A stretch of 64,000 bases of DNA from positions 1,488,001 to 1,552,000 of the forward strand of contig JAESUZ010001723.1 in NCBI GenBank assembly GCA_017311185.1, given 5' to 3'. This DNA is from Proteles cristata cristata. Lineage: Eukaryota > Chordata > Mammalia > Carnivora > Hyaenidae. Positions 23,691 to 35,515 of this stretch are shown piece by piece (within the stretch, counting starts at the first letter, position 1; each line of letters begins with the position of its first letter). Both the position numbers and the translations under genes were made by a program. The notes under the pieces are model-generated. The model saw only the letters and a list, made by a program, of their open reading frames with translations. It had not been told where the DNA came from and did no database searches.

Positions 23691-24060
23691 CACACACAAT
23701 AGCAGAGTAGGAACTCTACAAGTTGGTCCCTCCACTTAAAGAACCTGTGAACTGGAAAAAATGACAAGAATCAAGAATCAACTATCTTGGAATGCTAGAA
23801 CCTAACTAGACACTTATAAAGGAATGTTCACATGAAGGGATGAAGGGAGATGTTAATGATCCTGGGCAGTAGAACAATATATGCAAATCAGCTATCCCAG
23901 CCCATTGGTCAGCCCCCACCCAGCAATGGGAATAGCAACCAGCTTTCCTGAAAAAGCTGCCTGGTGCCAGAGTAGGCAGTGTGAATCTTGTCTACCAAAA
24001 ATTCAGTGTTACATATTTTGGATATATCCCTGAGGGACCAGTACAGATACAGGCCTTGGT
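23691..24060. other. Unassigned segment between two old L1 pieces
   Basis: Contains agcagagtaggaactctaca and ggaatgctagaacctaact. It may be an old L1 5'UTR/ORF1 region, but I could not place it. Confidence 0.35.
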
Positions 24061-24391
24061 TATAACCCAATTCCATTTACAACAGCATCAAAAAGAATAA
24101 AACATTTAGAAATAAATTTAACCAAAGAGGCATAGGACTTGTATGTGAAAACTACAAAACAATGCTGAAAGAAATTAAAAACCTAAATAAGTGGAAACAT
24201 ATCCCATGTTCATGACTGACAGAATACTGTTAAGATGACAATACTACCCAAATCAATCTACAGATCCAATACAATTCCTATCAAAATCCCAACAGTACTT
24301 TTTGTAGAAATAGAAAAACCCACCCTAAAATTCATAGGGAATCTCAAGAGACTCCACATAGCCAAAATAATCTTAAAAAGGAAGAAAGTTT

Positions 24392-24590
24392 GGGGCGCCT
24401 GGGTGGCTCAGTCAGTTTAGCGTCCAACTCTTGATTTCGGCTCAGGTCATGATCCCAGGGTCATAGTATCAAGCCCTGCATTGGGATCCATGCTGAGCAC
24501 TGAGTCTGCCTAGGATTCTTTCTTTCTCTGCCCCTCTTCCCTGCTCATGCGCATGCTCTCTCTAATAAAACAACAACAACAACAAAAAAG
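24392..24590 (+). mobile_element. Can-SINE, sense
   Basis: Starts ggggcgcctgggtggctcag; tail is (CAA)n. No clear duplication found. Confidence 0.9.
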
Positions 24591-24656
24591 AACATAATTG
24601 TATGACCTACACATTCTAGTTTCAAAACTTAACTAATACACCAATCAAAACAATAT

Positions 24657-24767
24657 GGGGCGCCTGGCTGGCTCAGTCAGAAAAGCATATGACTCTTAAT
24701 CTCAGGGTGGTGAGTTCAAGCCCCAATTGGGTGTAGATGTTTCTTAAATTTTTTTTTAATTTTTAAA
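24657..24767 (+). mobile_element. Short Can-SINE form lacking the CT tract
   Basis: Head ggggcgcctggctggctcag, then gagttcaagccccaattggg, gtagatgtttcttaaa and T/A-rich end; no polypyrimidine region. About 110 nt. Confidence 0.82.
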
Positions 24768-25156
24768 GAAATATGGTACTGGCATAAAGACAGACATATA
24801 GATTCACTGGAATATAATTAAAAGTGAGAAATGAATTCTGACACATATAGTCAACAGATTTTAACAAGAGTGCCAAGACCATCAAATGGGGGGGAAAAGA
24901 CTTCAGGAATTGGGTGCTACAAAAACTGAATATCTACATGCAAAAAAATGAAGTTGGATCTTAACCTTACCCCCATACAAAAAATTAACTCAAAATAGAT
25001 CAAAGACCAAAATATAAAAGCTAAAGCTATCAAATTCACAGAAGAAAACAGGCAAATTCACGACATTAGATTTGACAATGGTTTCTCAGACAGGACACCA
25101 AAAGCACAACAAAAGAAAATAAATAAATTGGACTTCATCAAAATTAAAAGCTTCTG

Positions 25157-25370
25157 GGGGCGCCTGGGTGGCTTAGTCGGTTAAGCGTCCAACTTTTGCT
25201 TAGGTCATGATCTCGCGGTTCGTGGGTTCGAGCCCCGCGTCGGGCTCTGTGCTGACTGCCAGCTCAGAGCCTGGAGCCTGTTTCAGTCTGTGACTCCCTC
25301 TCTCTCTGACCCTCCCCTGCTCACGCTGTCTCTCTCTCTCTCTCCTAGAAATAAAAAAAAAAAATATTTA
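25157..25370 (+). mobile_element. Can-SINE, recent-looking subfamily
   Basis: GGGGCGCCTGGGTGGCTTAG head and the subfamily's diagnostic sites. Perfect 17-bp duplication aaaattaaaagcttctg at 25140-25156 and 25371-25387. Confidence 0.97.
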
Positions 25371-25988
25371 AAAATTAAAAGCTTCTGTCCATCAAAGTAC
25401 ACTATTAAGAGAGTGAAAAGACAGTCCACAGAAAGGTAGAAAATATCTGTAACCATGTAAAGACAACCATATCTTTAATGTACAGAATATATAAAAAGTC
25501 CTACAACTTAACAAAAATAAAAATAAAAAATATACCCAATTCAAAAACAGGCAAAGGACTTCATAGACATTTCACAAATAGCTGTAATAAGTACATGAAA
25601 AGGTGGCTAGCATCATTAGTCATTAGAAAAATGCAAATGAAAGCCAGTCTACACCCACTAGGATGGCTACTGTTTTCTCTTTAAAAACAGAAAATAATAA
25701 GTGTTCGCAAGGATGCAGAGAAATTGAAACCCTTGTACCTGGCTGGTGAGTATGTAAAGTGGTGCAGGTGTTATAAAAAACAGTTTGGCGGTTCTTCAAA
25801 AAAGATAAACATAGAATTACCATATTATCTAAGAATTCCACTCCTACATATACCAAAAAGAACTAAAATCAGGGACTCAGTCATACGAGTTAATTTTCAC
25901 AGGAGCAGTAATCACAATAGCCAAAAAAAGGAAACAATTTAAGTGTCCTTCAACAGATTAGTAAATTAATAAAATGTCACATGGACAT

Positions 25989-25997
25989 CACACACAT

Positions 25998-26032
<35 letters not shown>

Positions 26033-26042
26033 TACTGTCAGC

Positions 26043-26073
<31 letters not shown>
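25989..26073 (+). repeat. (CA)n then (TA)n compound microsatellite
   Basis: CA/CG run 25989-26033, short spacer, then (AT)n 26050-26073. Lies inside the old L1 3' region. Confidence 0.93.
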
Positions 26074-26240
26074 CAAACAAAATAATTAAGTTCTAATACA
26101 TGATACAAGTGGATGAACCTTGAAAACATTATGCTAAGGCCAAAAAGGACAGGACAAGGGTTACATGATTCCAGTTACATACAATATCTAGACTAGGGGG
26201 AGGACGGAATAAGGAATTACTGTCTAACGAATTTAGAAGG

Positions 26241-26388
26241 GTTTTTTTGTGTGTGATTTTTTGTTTGTTTAAGTAGGCTCACATGTTCATAAAGCCCAAA
26301 GCAGGGCTCGAACTCACCATCCTGGCATCCAGACCTGAGCCGAGCACATGAGTTGAATGCTTAATCGACTGAGGCACCCAGGCAGCCC
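26241..26388 (-). mobile_element. Short Can-SINE form, antisense
   Basis: Ends gactgaggcacccaggcagccc in reverse; lacks the GA-rich tract of longer copies. About 148 nt. Confidence 0.8.
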
Positions 26389-27375
26389 AACTTTAGAGTT
26401 TTTGTTTGGGATAATGAAAAGTTCTGGAAATAAATAATGGTAATGGTTACACAACATTGTGAATGTACTCAAAAATGGTTAAAATGGTAAATTTTCTGTA
26501 GAGTTGATCATAATTTTTAAAAGCTATTATGATAAAAAGAAAAACTGAGATATGGGGCATGAAATTTTAAGATCATGGAAAGTATGGTTTAAATAAATTA
26601 TTCCAAAACTTCAAAAACAACAAGACCTAAAAAAGCCCAACAATAAGAAAACAGCCTAATTTTCATATGGGCAAAAAGATTAGAACGTTCACTTCAAAGA
26701 AAGTAAACAGCACACAAAAGGATGCTCAACATCATCAGTCACTAGGTAAATGCAAATATAAAGTCACAATGAGATACTGTTACGCATCTACAGATGGCTA
26801 GCTTTAACTAAAAAGGCTGACCATACCAAATGTTGGCAAAGATGTAAAAAAACTGGAATTCTAATATGCTGCTGGTGGGATTATAAAATGGTACTATTAT
26901 TTTGGGAAAAAGTGTTGCAGTTTCTAAAAAAAGGTAAACCACATACTACATAATCTAGCCATTCTCTCCTATGTATTTCCCCAGGAGGAAAGGAAAAAGA
27001 CAACCATTCCAAGACCTATATACACAGATACTCATTGTAGTTTTATGTGTATTCAGCAATGAAACAACCCACATACCCATCAACAGATGAATGGATAAAC
27101 AACTGTAGTATGTCTGTACAATGGAATACTATTCAACAAGGAATGAACTATTGATACATACATTCAAAAGATAAAACATAGATAAATCTCAATATAATTA
27201 GGCTAAATGAAAAGAAGCAGACAAAAGAAGAGTACATGCAGTATGAATGATTTATATAAAGTCTTAGAAAATGCAAACTAATATACAGTAACAGAAAGCA
27301 GATCAGTAGTTGTTTGATGAAAAGGGGCAAGAAAGGAAAGAAAGGACAAAAGGGTGGATTAAAGAAACTCTTGGG

Positions 27376-29277
27376 GAGGAGGAGCCAGATGGCGGAGAAG
27401 TAGGGAGCTCTGTACATTGCACTCGCCCCACTATCTCACACAGAAAAGATCTGAAGCCATAGGAAACTTTACAGAACCCAAGAGATTGGGAGAAAAAGGA
27501 TGCAGAATCTACTGAGAAAGCCTTCTAACGTGAGTGTGAACTGGGGAAGATAAAATCAGGCTAGGATCAGAGACTCAGAGGGACGAGGGCGATCCCCCTC
27601 TGTGGGGAATGAAGGGGAAAGAGAGAGAGTCCGAAACCACTCAAGACATGGTCCCTGTCGCTGGGGAACAGAAAAACCTCCGCTCAGGGCACAGAAGGAC
27701 CATGCGCGCCAAATCCCTGCGCACCAGGTCCCCACGCCCTAACTCGTCCAGGAGGGGCCGAGCGCCGACTGCTCCTTTGAGCTCCTGACTGGCTGGACCC
27801 CTAGAGAGGCCGCGTGCCAACCACGCCATTGTGCTCCTGGCTGGCTGGACCCCTAGAGAAGCCACGCGCCACCGCTCCTGTGTGCTCCTGGCTGGATGGA
27901 CCCCTGGAGGAGCCGTGCGCGTACCGGGCCTCCACGTTCCTGGCTTGGCTGGACCCCTAGAGGGAAGGTGAAGGGCTTAAAACTGGGAGATTTGCCCGTG
28001 AGTTTGTGTTTTGGGTGATGAGACACAGAGGGACCCGGTTTCCCGCTCTCCAGCGGGCCCAGTGCGCCCCCCAAGCAAATCCCCGTCCTTGCTCGCCAAC
28101 CCGACCTGGAGGAGAAGGGAGCAAGGATTCTGGCTCAACCCCCAGGGCTAGGCAAGAGGCTTGGAATTGCCTTGAGGGGGTCGACTGCGAGGTTGTGTTT
28201 CCAACAATTTCAGTGGGGCGCACAGACTGGGATTTGGAAACTAGGCCTGCCCTGGGTTAAAGAGCACGACCCACTTAGGCTGCGCCCTGGCACGGGGAGT
28301 TTACACACCCAAAAAAGCGAGGTGCAGCGCTTGGTTCAAGAAGAGACTGGAGCGCCTCCACTCTCCTCCCCACAAACGCCAAGGCAGAACTCCCACCTGA
28401 CGCATTGGATCACACCACGCCCATCTCTGCTAGAGAGCTGCCCTCCTCCTTTTTTTATTTCTTTTTTTTTTTTCCCGGGAACTCTAACCTGATTAACTCT
28501 GGTCACCAGCTTGCTTTAACAGTCACATTTAGTCCATTCTGTAGATGTTAAATTCTACACCTACCTACCTTATCATCTCTTTCTCAGGAGTAATTAGACT
28601 ATCTAGTTTCTCTGGATAACACCAGCGTCCTTCTCTCACCTATCCAACCATATTCCACCATTTAGCTCTTTGAAAAATGCTTCTTATCCCTTCTGCCTGT
28701 TCATTCTATTTCCAATTTTGACTCATCCCCACCCTGTCTTCTCTCTCTTTCTCTATGCTCTTCAACCAGCAATGCATACACCCGGCTATTTAATTGTAGT
28801 TGGGAAATCCAGTTATATGCTTTAAACCATTCTTTCTCCATCAGTGTTCTTCTTTTTTCCTTTTCTTTTCTTCTTTTTGACCTTTCTATGTATTTTTTAT
28901 TTTCTATTATTCGCCTTCCCTCCTCCCTCTTTTCTCTTAACTTTTTCATTTTCCCTATCAGTTTGCATGTTTGTTGGATTTGTCTGTGCATTTGTGTGCC
29001 TCTGCTCCCTGTGTGTTTGTCTGTCTGCTTTCTTCTCCAGGGCTACCTCAAGAAACAAGCCAAAGTACACATGGTGAGGAGTCCCAAATATCACTAAGAG
29101 TAGTAAAATAAAATAACCAAGGTCTCAACAAGAGACCAAGAGATACCATTCAAAAAACACTCGCTGAAAGGATAGGCCGTGGACAGTCAAAGAGTCTTCT
29201 TGGGTACAGCGGCGCTCACAGGTGCAGAGAGCATAACAAGTCTTTAAAACTAACAAGAGACAGAAAGCTAAGTAAAA
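27376..29277 (+). promoter_or_regulatory. L1 5'UTR (internal promoter region), GC-rich
   Basis: About 1.9 kb from the L1 start to ORF1. 27640-28400 is strongly GC- and CpG-rich, unlike the rest of the window, and contains a 52-bp tandem repeat at 27781-27962. L1 5'UTRs carry an internal RNA polymerase II promoter; activity of this copy is not shown by the sequence. Confidence 0.8.
27781..27962 (+). repeat. 52-bp tandem repeat in L1 5'UTR, about 3.5 units
   Basis: Units start at 27781, 27833, 27884 and 27936, each with the core GCTCCTGGCTGGCTGGACCC followed by CTAGAGAAGCC-like sequence. Spacing is 52, 51, 52 nt. Confidence 0.9.
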
Positions 29278-30154
29278 TGACAACGAAACAGCTCTCCTCC
29301 AAAGAAATTCCAAGAAATGATAGCTAATGAACTGCTCAAAACAGATAAAAGCAGCATAACTGAACAATATTGTAGAACAATAATCATAAAATTAATAGCT
29401 GGGCTTGAAAAAAGCATAGAGAATATCAAAGAAACTATGGCTACAAACAACATGGAGCATAAAAATAGGCATGATGAATTTAAAAATGAGATACATAATA
29501 AATTGGAGGCATCCAATGCACCGACTGAAGAGGCAAAAAGGAGAATAATTGATTTAGAAGACACCATTATAGAAAAAGAAGAAGCTGAGAAAAAAAGAGA
29601 CAAACTGAACCAGGAACATGAAAGAAGATTTCGAGAGCTCAGTGATATGGTCAAACGCGCTAATATCCGTATCATAGGAATCCCAGAAGAGGAAGAGAGA
29701 GGGAAAGGTGCTCAAGGAGTCCTGGAACAAATTCTAGCAGAGAACTTCCCAACCTGGGGAAGGAAGTAAACGTTGAAATACAAGAGGCACAGAGGACTCC
29801 CCTCAGACGTAATCTGAATCAATCTTCTGCATGGCATATCAGAGTAAAAATGGCAAAATATAAGGACAAAGAGAAACTTTCAAAGCATCTAGGGAGAAAA
29901 GGGCTGTAACATACAAAGGGAAACCTATCAGATTGGTGACAGACCTATGTACTGAAACTTGGTAGGCCAGAAAGGAATGGCGGGTGATCTTCAAAGTGAT
30001 GAACAGAAAAAATATGCAGCCAAGAATCCTCTATCCAGCAAGCCTGTCATTCAAAATAGAAGGAGAGATAAAAACCTTTCCAAATGAACAGAAACTGAAA
30101 GAATTTGTCACCACGAAGCCAGCCCTACAAGAAATCCTGAGGGGGATGCTCTGA
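29278..30154 (+). pseudogene. L1 ORF1p, frameshifted
   Basis: ATG at 29278 gives MTTKQLSSKE, then a 1-nt insertion near 29302 shifts frame; the main coiled-coil and early RNA-binding frame is 29317-29769 (IIGIPEEEERGKG motif). A 1-nt loss near 29750 shifts it again; the C-terminal domain follows to the stop at 30154, with an extra in-frame stop near 29967 before ARKEW. ORF1p is the L1 RNA-binding chaperone. Compared with the minus-strand copy at 1175-2056, the order of motifs is the same. Confidence 0.9.
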
Positions 30155-30201
30155 AGGAAATGTCGCAAGGAACAAAGATACCAGAGACACCACCACGAAC
30201 A

Positions 30202-33200
30202 TGAACCCCACAAAGACACAAAGACTCTAAACCCACGTATTTCAATAATAACACTGAATGTAAATGGGCTGAATGCTCCAATCAAAAGACATGGGGTAGA
30301 AAAATGGATAAAAAAACAAAATCCATCTATATGCTGTCTACAAGAAACTCATTTTAGATGGGAAGATACCTTCAGATTAAAAGTAAGGGGATGGAGAAAT
30401 ATGTATCATGCTACTAGAAATCAAAAGAAAGCTGGAGTAGCTATACTTATATCAGACAAACTGGACTTTAAATTAAAGACAATAGCAAGAGATGAAGAAG
30501 GGCATTACATAATAATTACAGGGTCTATCCATCAGGAAGAACTAACAATCAAAAATGTCTATACACCGAATATGGAAGCACCTAAATATTTAAAACAATT
30601 AATAACAGAAACAATCTTATAGATAAGAATGTGCTAATAGCAGGGACTTTAATACTCCGCTTACAGCAATGGATAGGTCAATCAAACAGAAAATCACTAA
30701 AGAAATAATGGACTTGAAAGACACACTGACCAGATGGATCTGACAGATATATTTAGAACTCTACATCCTAGGCCAGGGAATTCACTTTCTTCTCAAGTGC
30801 GCATGGCACATTCTCCAAGATAGATCACATACTGGGACATAAAGCAGCCCTCAATAAATATAAAAGAATAAAGATCATACCATCCACACTTTCAGATCAC
30901 AATGCTATGAAACTCAAAATCAATCACAGGAGGAAGTCTGGAAAACCTCCAAAAACACGGAGGTTAAATAACACCCTACTAAAGAATGAATGGGCCAATC
31001 AGGCAATTAGAGAAGAAATTAAAAAATATATGGAAACAAATGAAAATGAAAATACAACAATTCAAAATCTATGGGATGGGGCAAAGGAAGTCCTAAGAGG
31101 AAAGTACATTGCACTCCAAGCCGACTTCAAGAAATTAGAAAAAGCGCAAGTCCAAAATCTAACAGCTCACCTAAAGGAACTAGAGGCAGAGCAACAAGAA
31201 TGCCCTAAACCCTGTAGAAGAAGAGAAATAGTAAAAATCAAAGCAGAAATAAACAACATAGAAACTAAAGAAACAATTGAACAGATCAATAAAACCAAGA
31301 GTTGGGTTTTGAAAAAATAAACAAAATTGACAAACCTCTAGTCAAGCTTCTCAAAAAGAAAAGAGAGGGCACCCAGAGACAAAATCATGAATGAAAATGG
31401 ACTTATTACAACCAATCCCTCAGAAATACAAGCAATTATCAGGGAATACTATGAAAAATTATATGCCAACAAATTGGACAATTTAGAAGAAATGGACAAA
31501 TTCCTAAACACACAATCACTACCAATATTCACACGGGAAGAGATAGGAAATCTGGACAGACCCATAACTAGTGAAGAAATCGAATCAGTTATCAAAAATC
31601 TCCTAACAAATAAGAGCCCTGGACCTGATGGCTTCCCTGGGGAATTCTACCAGACTTTTAAAACAGAATTAATACCAATTCTTCTCAAGCTATTCCAAAA
31701 ATAGAAATTGAAAGAAAACTCCCGGACTCGTTTTATGAAGCCAGCATCACTCTGATTCCTAAGCCAGACAGAGATCCAGCAAAACAAGAGAACCATAGGC
31801 CAATATCCTTGATGAATATAGATGCAAAAATCCTCAACAAGATATTTGCAAATCGAATCCAACAGCACATAAAAAGAATTATCCACCAAGATCAAGTGGG
31901 ATTCATTCCTGGGTTACAGGGCTGGTTCAACATTCACAAATCAATCAATGTGATACATCAACACAAGAAAATATAAAAACCGTATGATCCTGTCGACAGA
32001 TGCAGAAAAAGCATTTGACAAAATACAGCATCCCTTCTCTATAAAGACTCTAGAGAAGGTGGGAACAGAAGGAACCTACTTAAACATCATCAAAGCCATC
32101 TATGAGAAGCCTTCAGCTAACATCATCCTCAATGGGGAAAAACTGAGAGCTCTCCCCCTGAGATCAGGAACACGACAGGGATGTCCACTCTCACCACTGC
32201 TGTTTAACATAGTGCTGGAAGTACTGTCATCAGCCATCAGACAACAAAAGGAAATAAAAGGCAACAGAATTGGCAAAGAAGAAGTCAACTTTCACTTTTC
32301 GCAGATGACATGATACTCTACATAGAAAACCCAACAGGGGCGCCTGGGTGGCTTAGTCGGTTAAGCGTCTGACTTTCGCTTAGGTCATGATCTCGCAGTT
32401 CATGGGTTCGAGCCCCGTGTCGGGCTCAGTGCTGACTGCCAGCTCAGAGCCTGGAGCCTGTTTCAGTCTGTGACTCCCTCTCTCTCTGACCCTCCCCTGC
32501 TCACACTGTCTCTCTCTCTCTCTCCTAGAAATAAAAATAAAAAACATAAAAAAAAAAAAAAAGAAAAGAAAACCCAACAGACTCCACCAGAAGCCTACAT
32601 GAACTGATCCAAGAATTCAGCAAAGTTGCAGGGTACAAAATCAACGTACACAAATTGGTTGCATTTTTATATGCCAATAATGAAGCAACAGAAAGAGAAA
32701 TAAAGAAACCGGTCCCATTCACAATTGCACAAAAAAAACATAAAATAGCTAGGAATAAACTTAACCAAGGATACAAGAGACCTGTATGATGAAAACTATA
32801 GAAAACTTATGAAAGAAAGTGAAGAAGACACAAAGAAGTGGAAAAACATTCCATGTTCATGGATGGGAAGAACAAATATAGTTAAAATGTCATTACTACC
32901 CAAAGCAATCTACACATTCAATGGAATTCCAATCAAAATTGCACCAGCATTCTTCTCAAAACTAGAACAAACTATCCTAAAATTTGTATGGAACCACAAA
33001 AGACCCCGAATAGCCAAATTTATACTGAAGAATAAAACCAAAACAGGAGGTATCACCATCCCATACTTTACCTGCTACTACAAAGCTGTCATCATCAAGA
33101 CAGTATGGTATTGGCACAAAAACAGACACATAGACCAATGGAACAGAATTGAGAACTCAGAGCTGGACTTAAAGGTATACAGCCAACTAATCTTTGACAA

Positions 33201-34278
33201 AGCAGGAAAGAGCATCCAGTGGAAAAAAGACAGCCTCTTTAACAGATGGTGTTGGGAGAACTGGACAGCAGCATGCAGAAGAATGAAACTAGACCATTTT
33301 CTCACACCATACACAAAAATAAACTCAAAATGGATAAAGGACCTGAACGTGAGACAGGAAACCATCAAAACCCCAGAGGAAAGCAGGAAACAACCTCCTT
33401 GACCTCCACCGCAGCAACTTCTTACTTGACACACCCCCAAAAGCAAAAGAATCAAGAGCAAAAATAAACTATTAGGACCTCATCAAGATTAAAAGTTTCT
33501 GCACAGCAAAGGAAACAACCCACAAAACTAACAGGCAACCAACAGAATGGGAAAAGATAGTTGCAAATGACATATCAGATAAAGGGCTAGTATCCAAAAT
33601 CTATAAGGAACTCACCAAACTCCACACCCAAAAAACAAACAACCCAGTGAAGAAATGGGCAGAAGATAGGAACAGACACTTCTCCAAAGACGACATCCAG
33701 ATGGCCAACAGACACATGAAACGATGCTCAGCATCCCTCCTCATCAGGGAAATACACATCAAAACCACACTGAGATACCACCTCACGCCAGTCAGAGTGG
33801 CTAAAATGAGCAAATCAGAGAACTCTAGATGCTGGTGAGGATGTGTAGAAACAGGCACCCTCCTACACTGTTGGTGGGAATGTAAACTGGTGCAGCCCCT
33901 CTGGAAAACAGTGTGGAGGTTCCTCAAAAAATTAACATTAGAACTCCCCTATGACCCAACAATAGCACTGCTAGGAATTTACCCAAGGGATACAGGAGTG
34001 CTGATGCATAGGAGCACATGTACCCTATGTTCACAGCAGCACTCTCCACAGTAGCCAAAACATGGAAAGAGCCTAAGTGTCCATCAACAAATGAATGGAT
34101 CAAGAAGATGTGGTTTATCTATACGGTGGAATACTACATGGCAATGAGAAACAATGAATTCTGGCCATGTGTAGCAACATGGATGGACCTTGAGGGTGTT
34201 ATGCTGAGCGAAATAAGTCAGGCAGAGAAGGACAAATGTCATATGTTTGCACGTATAGGAGGATTAGGAGGAACTTAA
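30202..34278 (+). pseudogene. L1 ORF2p (endonuclease and reverse transcriptase), disabled
   Basis: Endonuclease motifs LNVNGLNAPIKR and QETHF near 30250-30350 and a frame at 30401-30622; linker 30907-31320; early RT with [15 protein letters not shown] (31387-31704); RT palm 31984-32313; FADDMILY at 32298-32321; post-RT 32809-33402; Cys-rich C-terminus HCWWECK near 33868; end GGLGGT then TAA at 34278. Frameshifts occur near 30620, 31317, 31700, 32290 and 33390, and a SINE (32338-32566) is inserted 16 nt after the FADD motif. Relative to family length (about 1,270 residues) every domain is present but none is joined in one frame. Confidence 0.92.
32338..32566 (+). mobile_element. Can-SINE inside L1 ORF2, recent-looking subfamily
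   Basis: GGGGCGCCTGGGTGGCTTAG head, CTGACTGCCAGCTCAGAG, TCTCCTAGAAATAAA tail. Perfect 14-bp duplication agaaaacccaacag at 32324-32337 and 32567-32580. Confidence 0.97.
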
Positions 34279-34497
34279 CAGAGGACCGTGGGGGAGAAGT
34301 AGGGGGGGAAATGGTGGGGGAGAGGAAGAGAGGCAAACCTTGAGAGAGACTTGAATGCTGAGAACAAACTGAGGGCTGATGGGTGTGGGGGGAGTGGGGG
34401 GAGATGGGCATGGAGGAGGGCACTTGTGGGGATGAGCACTGGGTGTTATATGGAAACCAACTTGACAATAAACGATTTGTAAAAAAAAAAAAAAAAA
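34279..34497 (+). terminator. L1 3'UTR, polyadenylation signal and A-tail
   Basis: G-rich purine stretch (34288-34335) typical of mammalian L1 3'UTRs, then gcactgggtgttatatgg, aataaac near 34467 and A17 at 34481-34497. A second A-rich run follows after 27 nt. Confidence 0.85.
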
Positions 34498-34607
34498 CTG
34501 ATGAGAAGAAAAGGTTAAAAAGTGAAAAAAAAAGAAACTTTTGGGAGTGATGGATTATAGTGATGGATTCAAGAATGAATACATATGTCAAAATTTACCA
34601 AATTGTA

Positions 34608-34868
34608 CAGTTTATTTTTTTAATGTTTATTTATATTTGACAGAGAGGAACAGAGACAAGGCACAAGTGGGGGAGGGCAGAGAGAGAGAGGGAGACACAG
34701 AATCCAAAGTAGGCTGCAGGTGTTAGGAGGGTAGGAGCAAAGAGAAAGAGAGACAGAGAATCTGAGCTGTCAGCACAGAATCCGTTGCCAGGCTCAAACT
34801 CACGAATCATTAGATCATGACCTGAGCTGAAGTGAGATGTTTAACCTACTGAGCCACCCAGGCAACCC
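34608..34868 (-). mobile_element. Can-SINE, antisense, with enlarged middle
   Basis: Reverse-complement SINE; the GA-rich middle is partly duplicated (two gagagagacagagaat-like blocks), making it about 260 nt. Duplication ccaaattgta at 34598-34607 and 34869-34878. Confidence 0.9.
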
Positions 34869-34940
34869 CCAAATTGTATAAATAGATGCAGCTTACTGCA
34901 TGTCAATTATAATTCAATAAAGTAGTGGTTATTTTTTTAA

Positions 34941-35113
34941 AGCAGTCAAGGTGAGCTGGAATGGTTCACTTTAAATCCAAATTTAGTTGCCAAGTCTTAT
35001 AGAGAAGGAAGAAGGTAACAAATTGTTCAATTAGTAAATGGGTCACAAAACTAGTAAGAAATCAAAATCTAGGATGGTGTAGTAATCAAAACCTTTCTCA
35101 TTATACTTCTTTT
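34941..35113. other. Low-copy intronic sequence
   Basis: Nothing recognised. Confidence 0.5.
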
Positions 35114-35129
35114 GAAAAAGAGAAGCATA

Positions 35130-35341
35130 GGGGTGCCTGGGAGGCTCAGTTGGTTAAGTAGCCGACTTCGGCTCAGGTCAAGATATCGCAGTTCGTGAGT
35201 TTGAGCCCCGCATCAGGCTCTGTGCTGACAACCTAGAGCCTGAAGCTTGCTTCCGATTCTGTGTCTCCTTCTCTCTCTGCACCTCCCCTGCTCACACTCT
35301 GTCTCTCTGTCTCTCAAAAATAAATAAGCAGTAAAGAAAAA
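35130..35341 (+). mobile_element. Can-SINE, sense
   Basis: 16-bp duplication gaaaaagagaagcata at 35114-35129 and 35342-35357. Confidence 0.95.
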
Positions 35342-35357
35342 GAAAAAGAGAAGCATA

Positions 35358-35499
35358 AGAATGGGTAGAGATCCATTCAACAAGTATTTATCATATGTCA
35401 GGCACTATTCTAGGCTCTGGAGATAGAGCAGTCAACAAAAGATACAAAGCCCCTTACACCTGTGAACCTTAAATATTCTGGAAATAAAAAGGTTATTTA
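35358..35499 (+). repeat. Possible ancient interspersed repeat
   Basis: Resembles a widespread mammalian repeat motif (attcaacaagtatttatcat ... ggcactattctaggctctgg ... gtcaacaaaa). Family not certain. Confidence 0.5.
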
Positions 35500-35515
35500 A
35501 AAAAAATCAAAAATA

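Larger units (their letters stand above)
24061..26545 (+). mobile_element. Old L1 ORF2 to 3' end, sense, with four SINEs
   Basis: Diverged ORF2 (aaatttaaccaaagaggc; atactacccaaatcaatcta) followed across SINE insertions to a 3' end near 26545. Interrupted by SINEs at 24392, 24657, 25157 and 26241, and by expanded CA/TA repeats. Confidence 0.78.
27376..34530 (+). mobile_element. Near full-length L1 with target-site duplications
   Basis: 5' end GGAGGAGGAGCCAGATGGCG-like start, GC-rich 5'UTR (to 29277), ORF1 (29278-30154), ORF2 (about 30202-34278), G-rich 3'UTR, aataaac signal and A17 tail (34481-34497). Flanked by aaagaaact(c/t)ttggg at 27361-27375 and 34531-34545, 14 of 15 matching. A SINE is inserted in ORF2. 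All ORFs are broken, so it is not capable of moving by itself. Sense to the window, antisense to DOCK3. Confidence 0.93.
26620..34940 (+). mobile_element. Old L1 3' end split by a full-length L1
   Basis: 26620-27373 is an old ORF2 end (atgctcaacatcatcagtca; caatggaatactattcaac) and 34531-34607 plus 34879-34940 is its 3'UTR (gagtgatggattatagtga; tcaattataattcaataaag). The 7.1-kb L1 and then a SINE (34608-34868) sit inside it. Confidence 0.85.

Noticed and set aside
23691..24060. A possible endogenous retroviral or LTR segment.
   Set aside because: No LTR ends, primer-binding site or gag/pol-like frame was seen; left unassigned.
27640..28400. GC- and CpG-rich stretch that could be a CpG-island promoter or the DOCK3 first exon.
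   Set aside because: It lies inside the L1 5'UTR bounded by the L1 5' start and target duplication, on the opposite strand to DOCK3, and has no DOCK3-like coding start.
28844..29097. Phe/Leu-rich frames resembling membrane proteins.
   Set aside because: They are translations of T-rich sequence in the L1 5'UTR.
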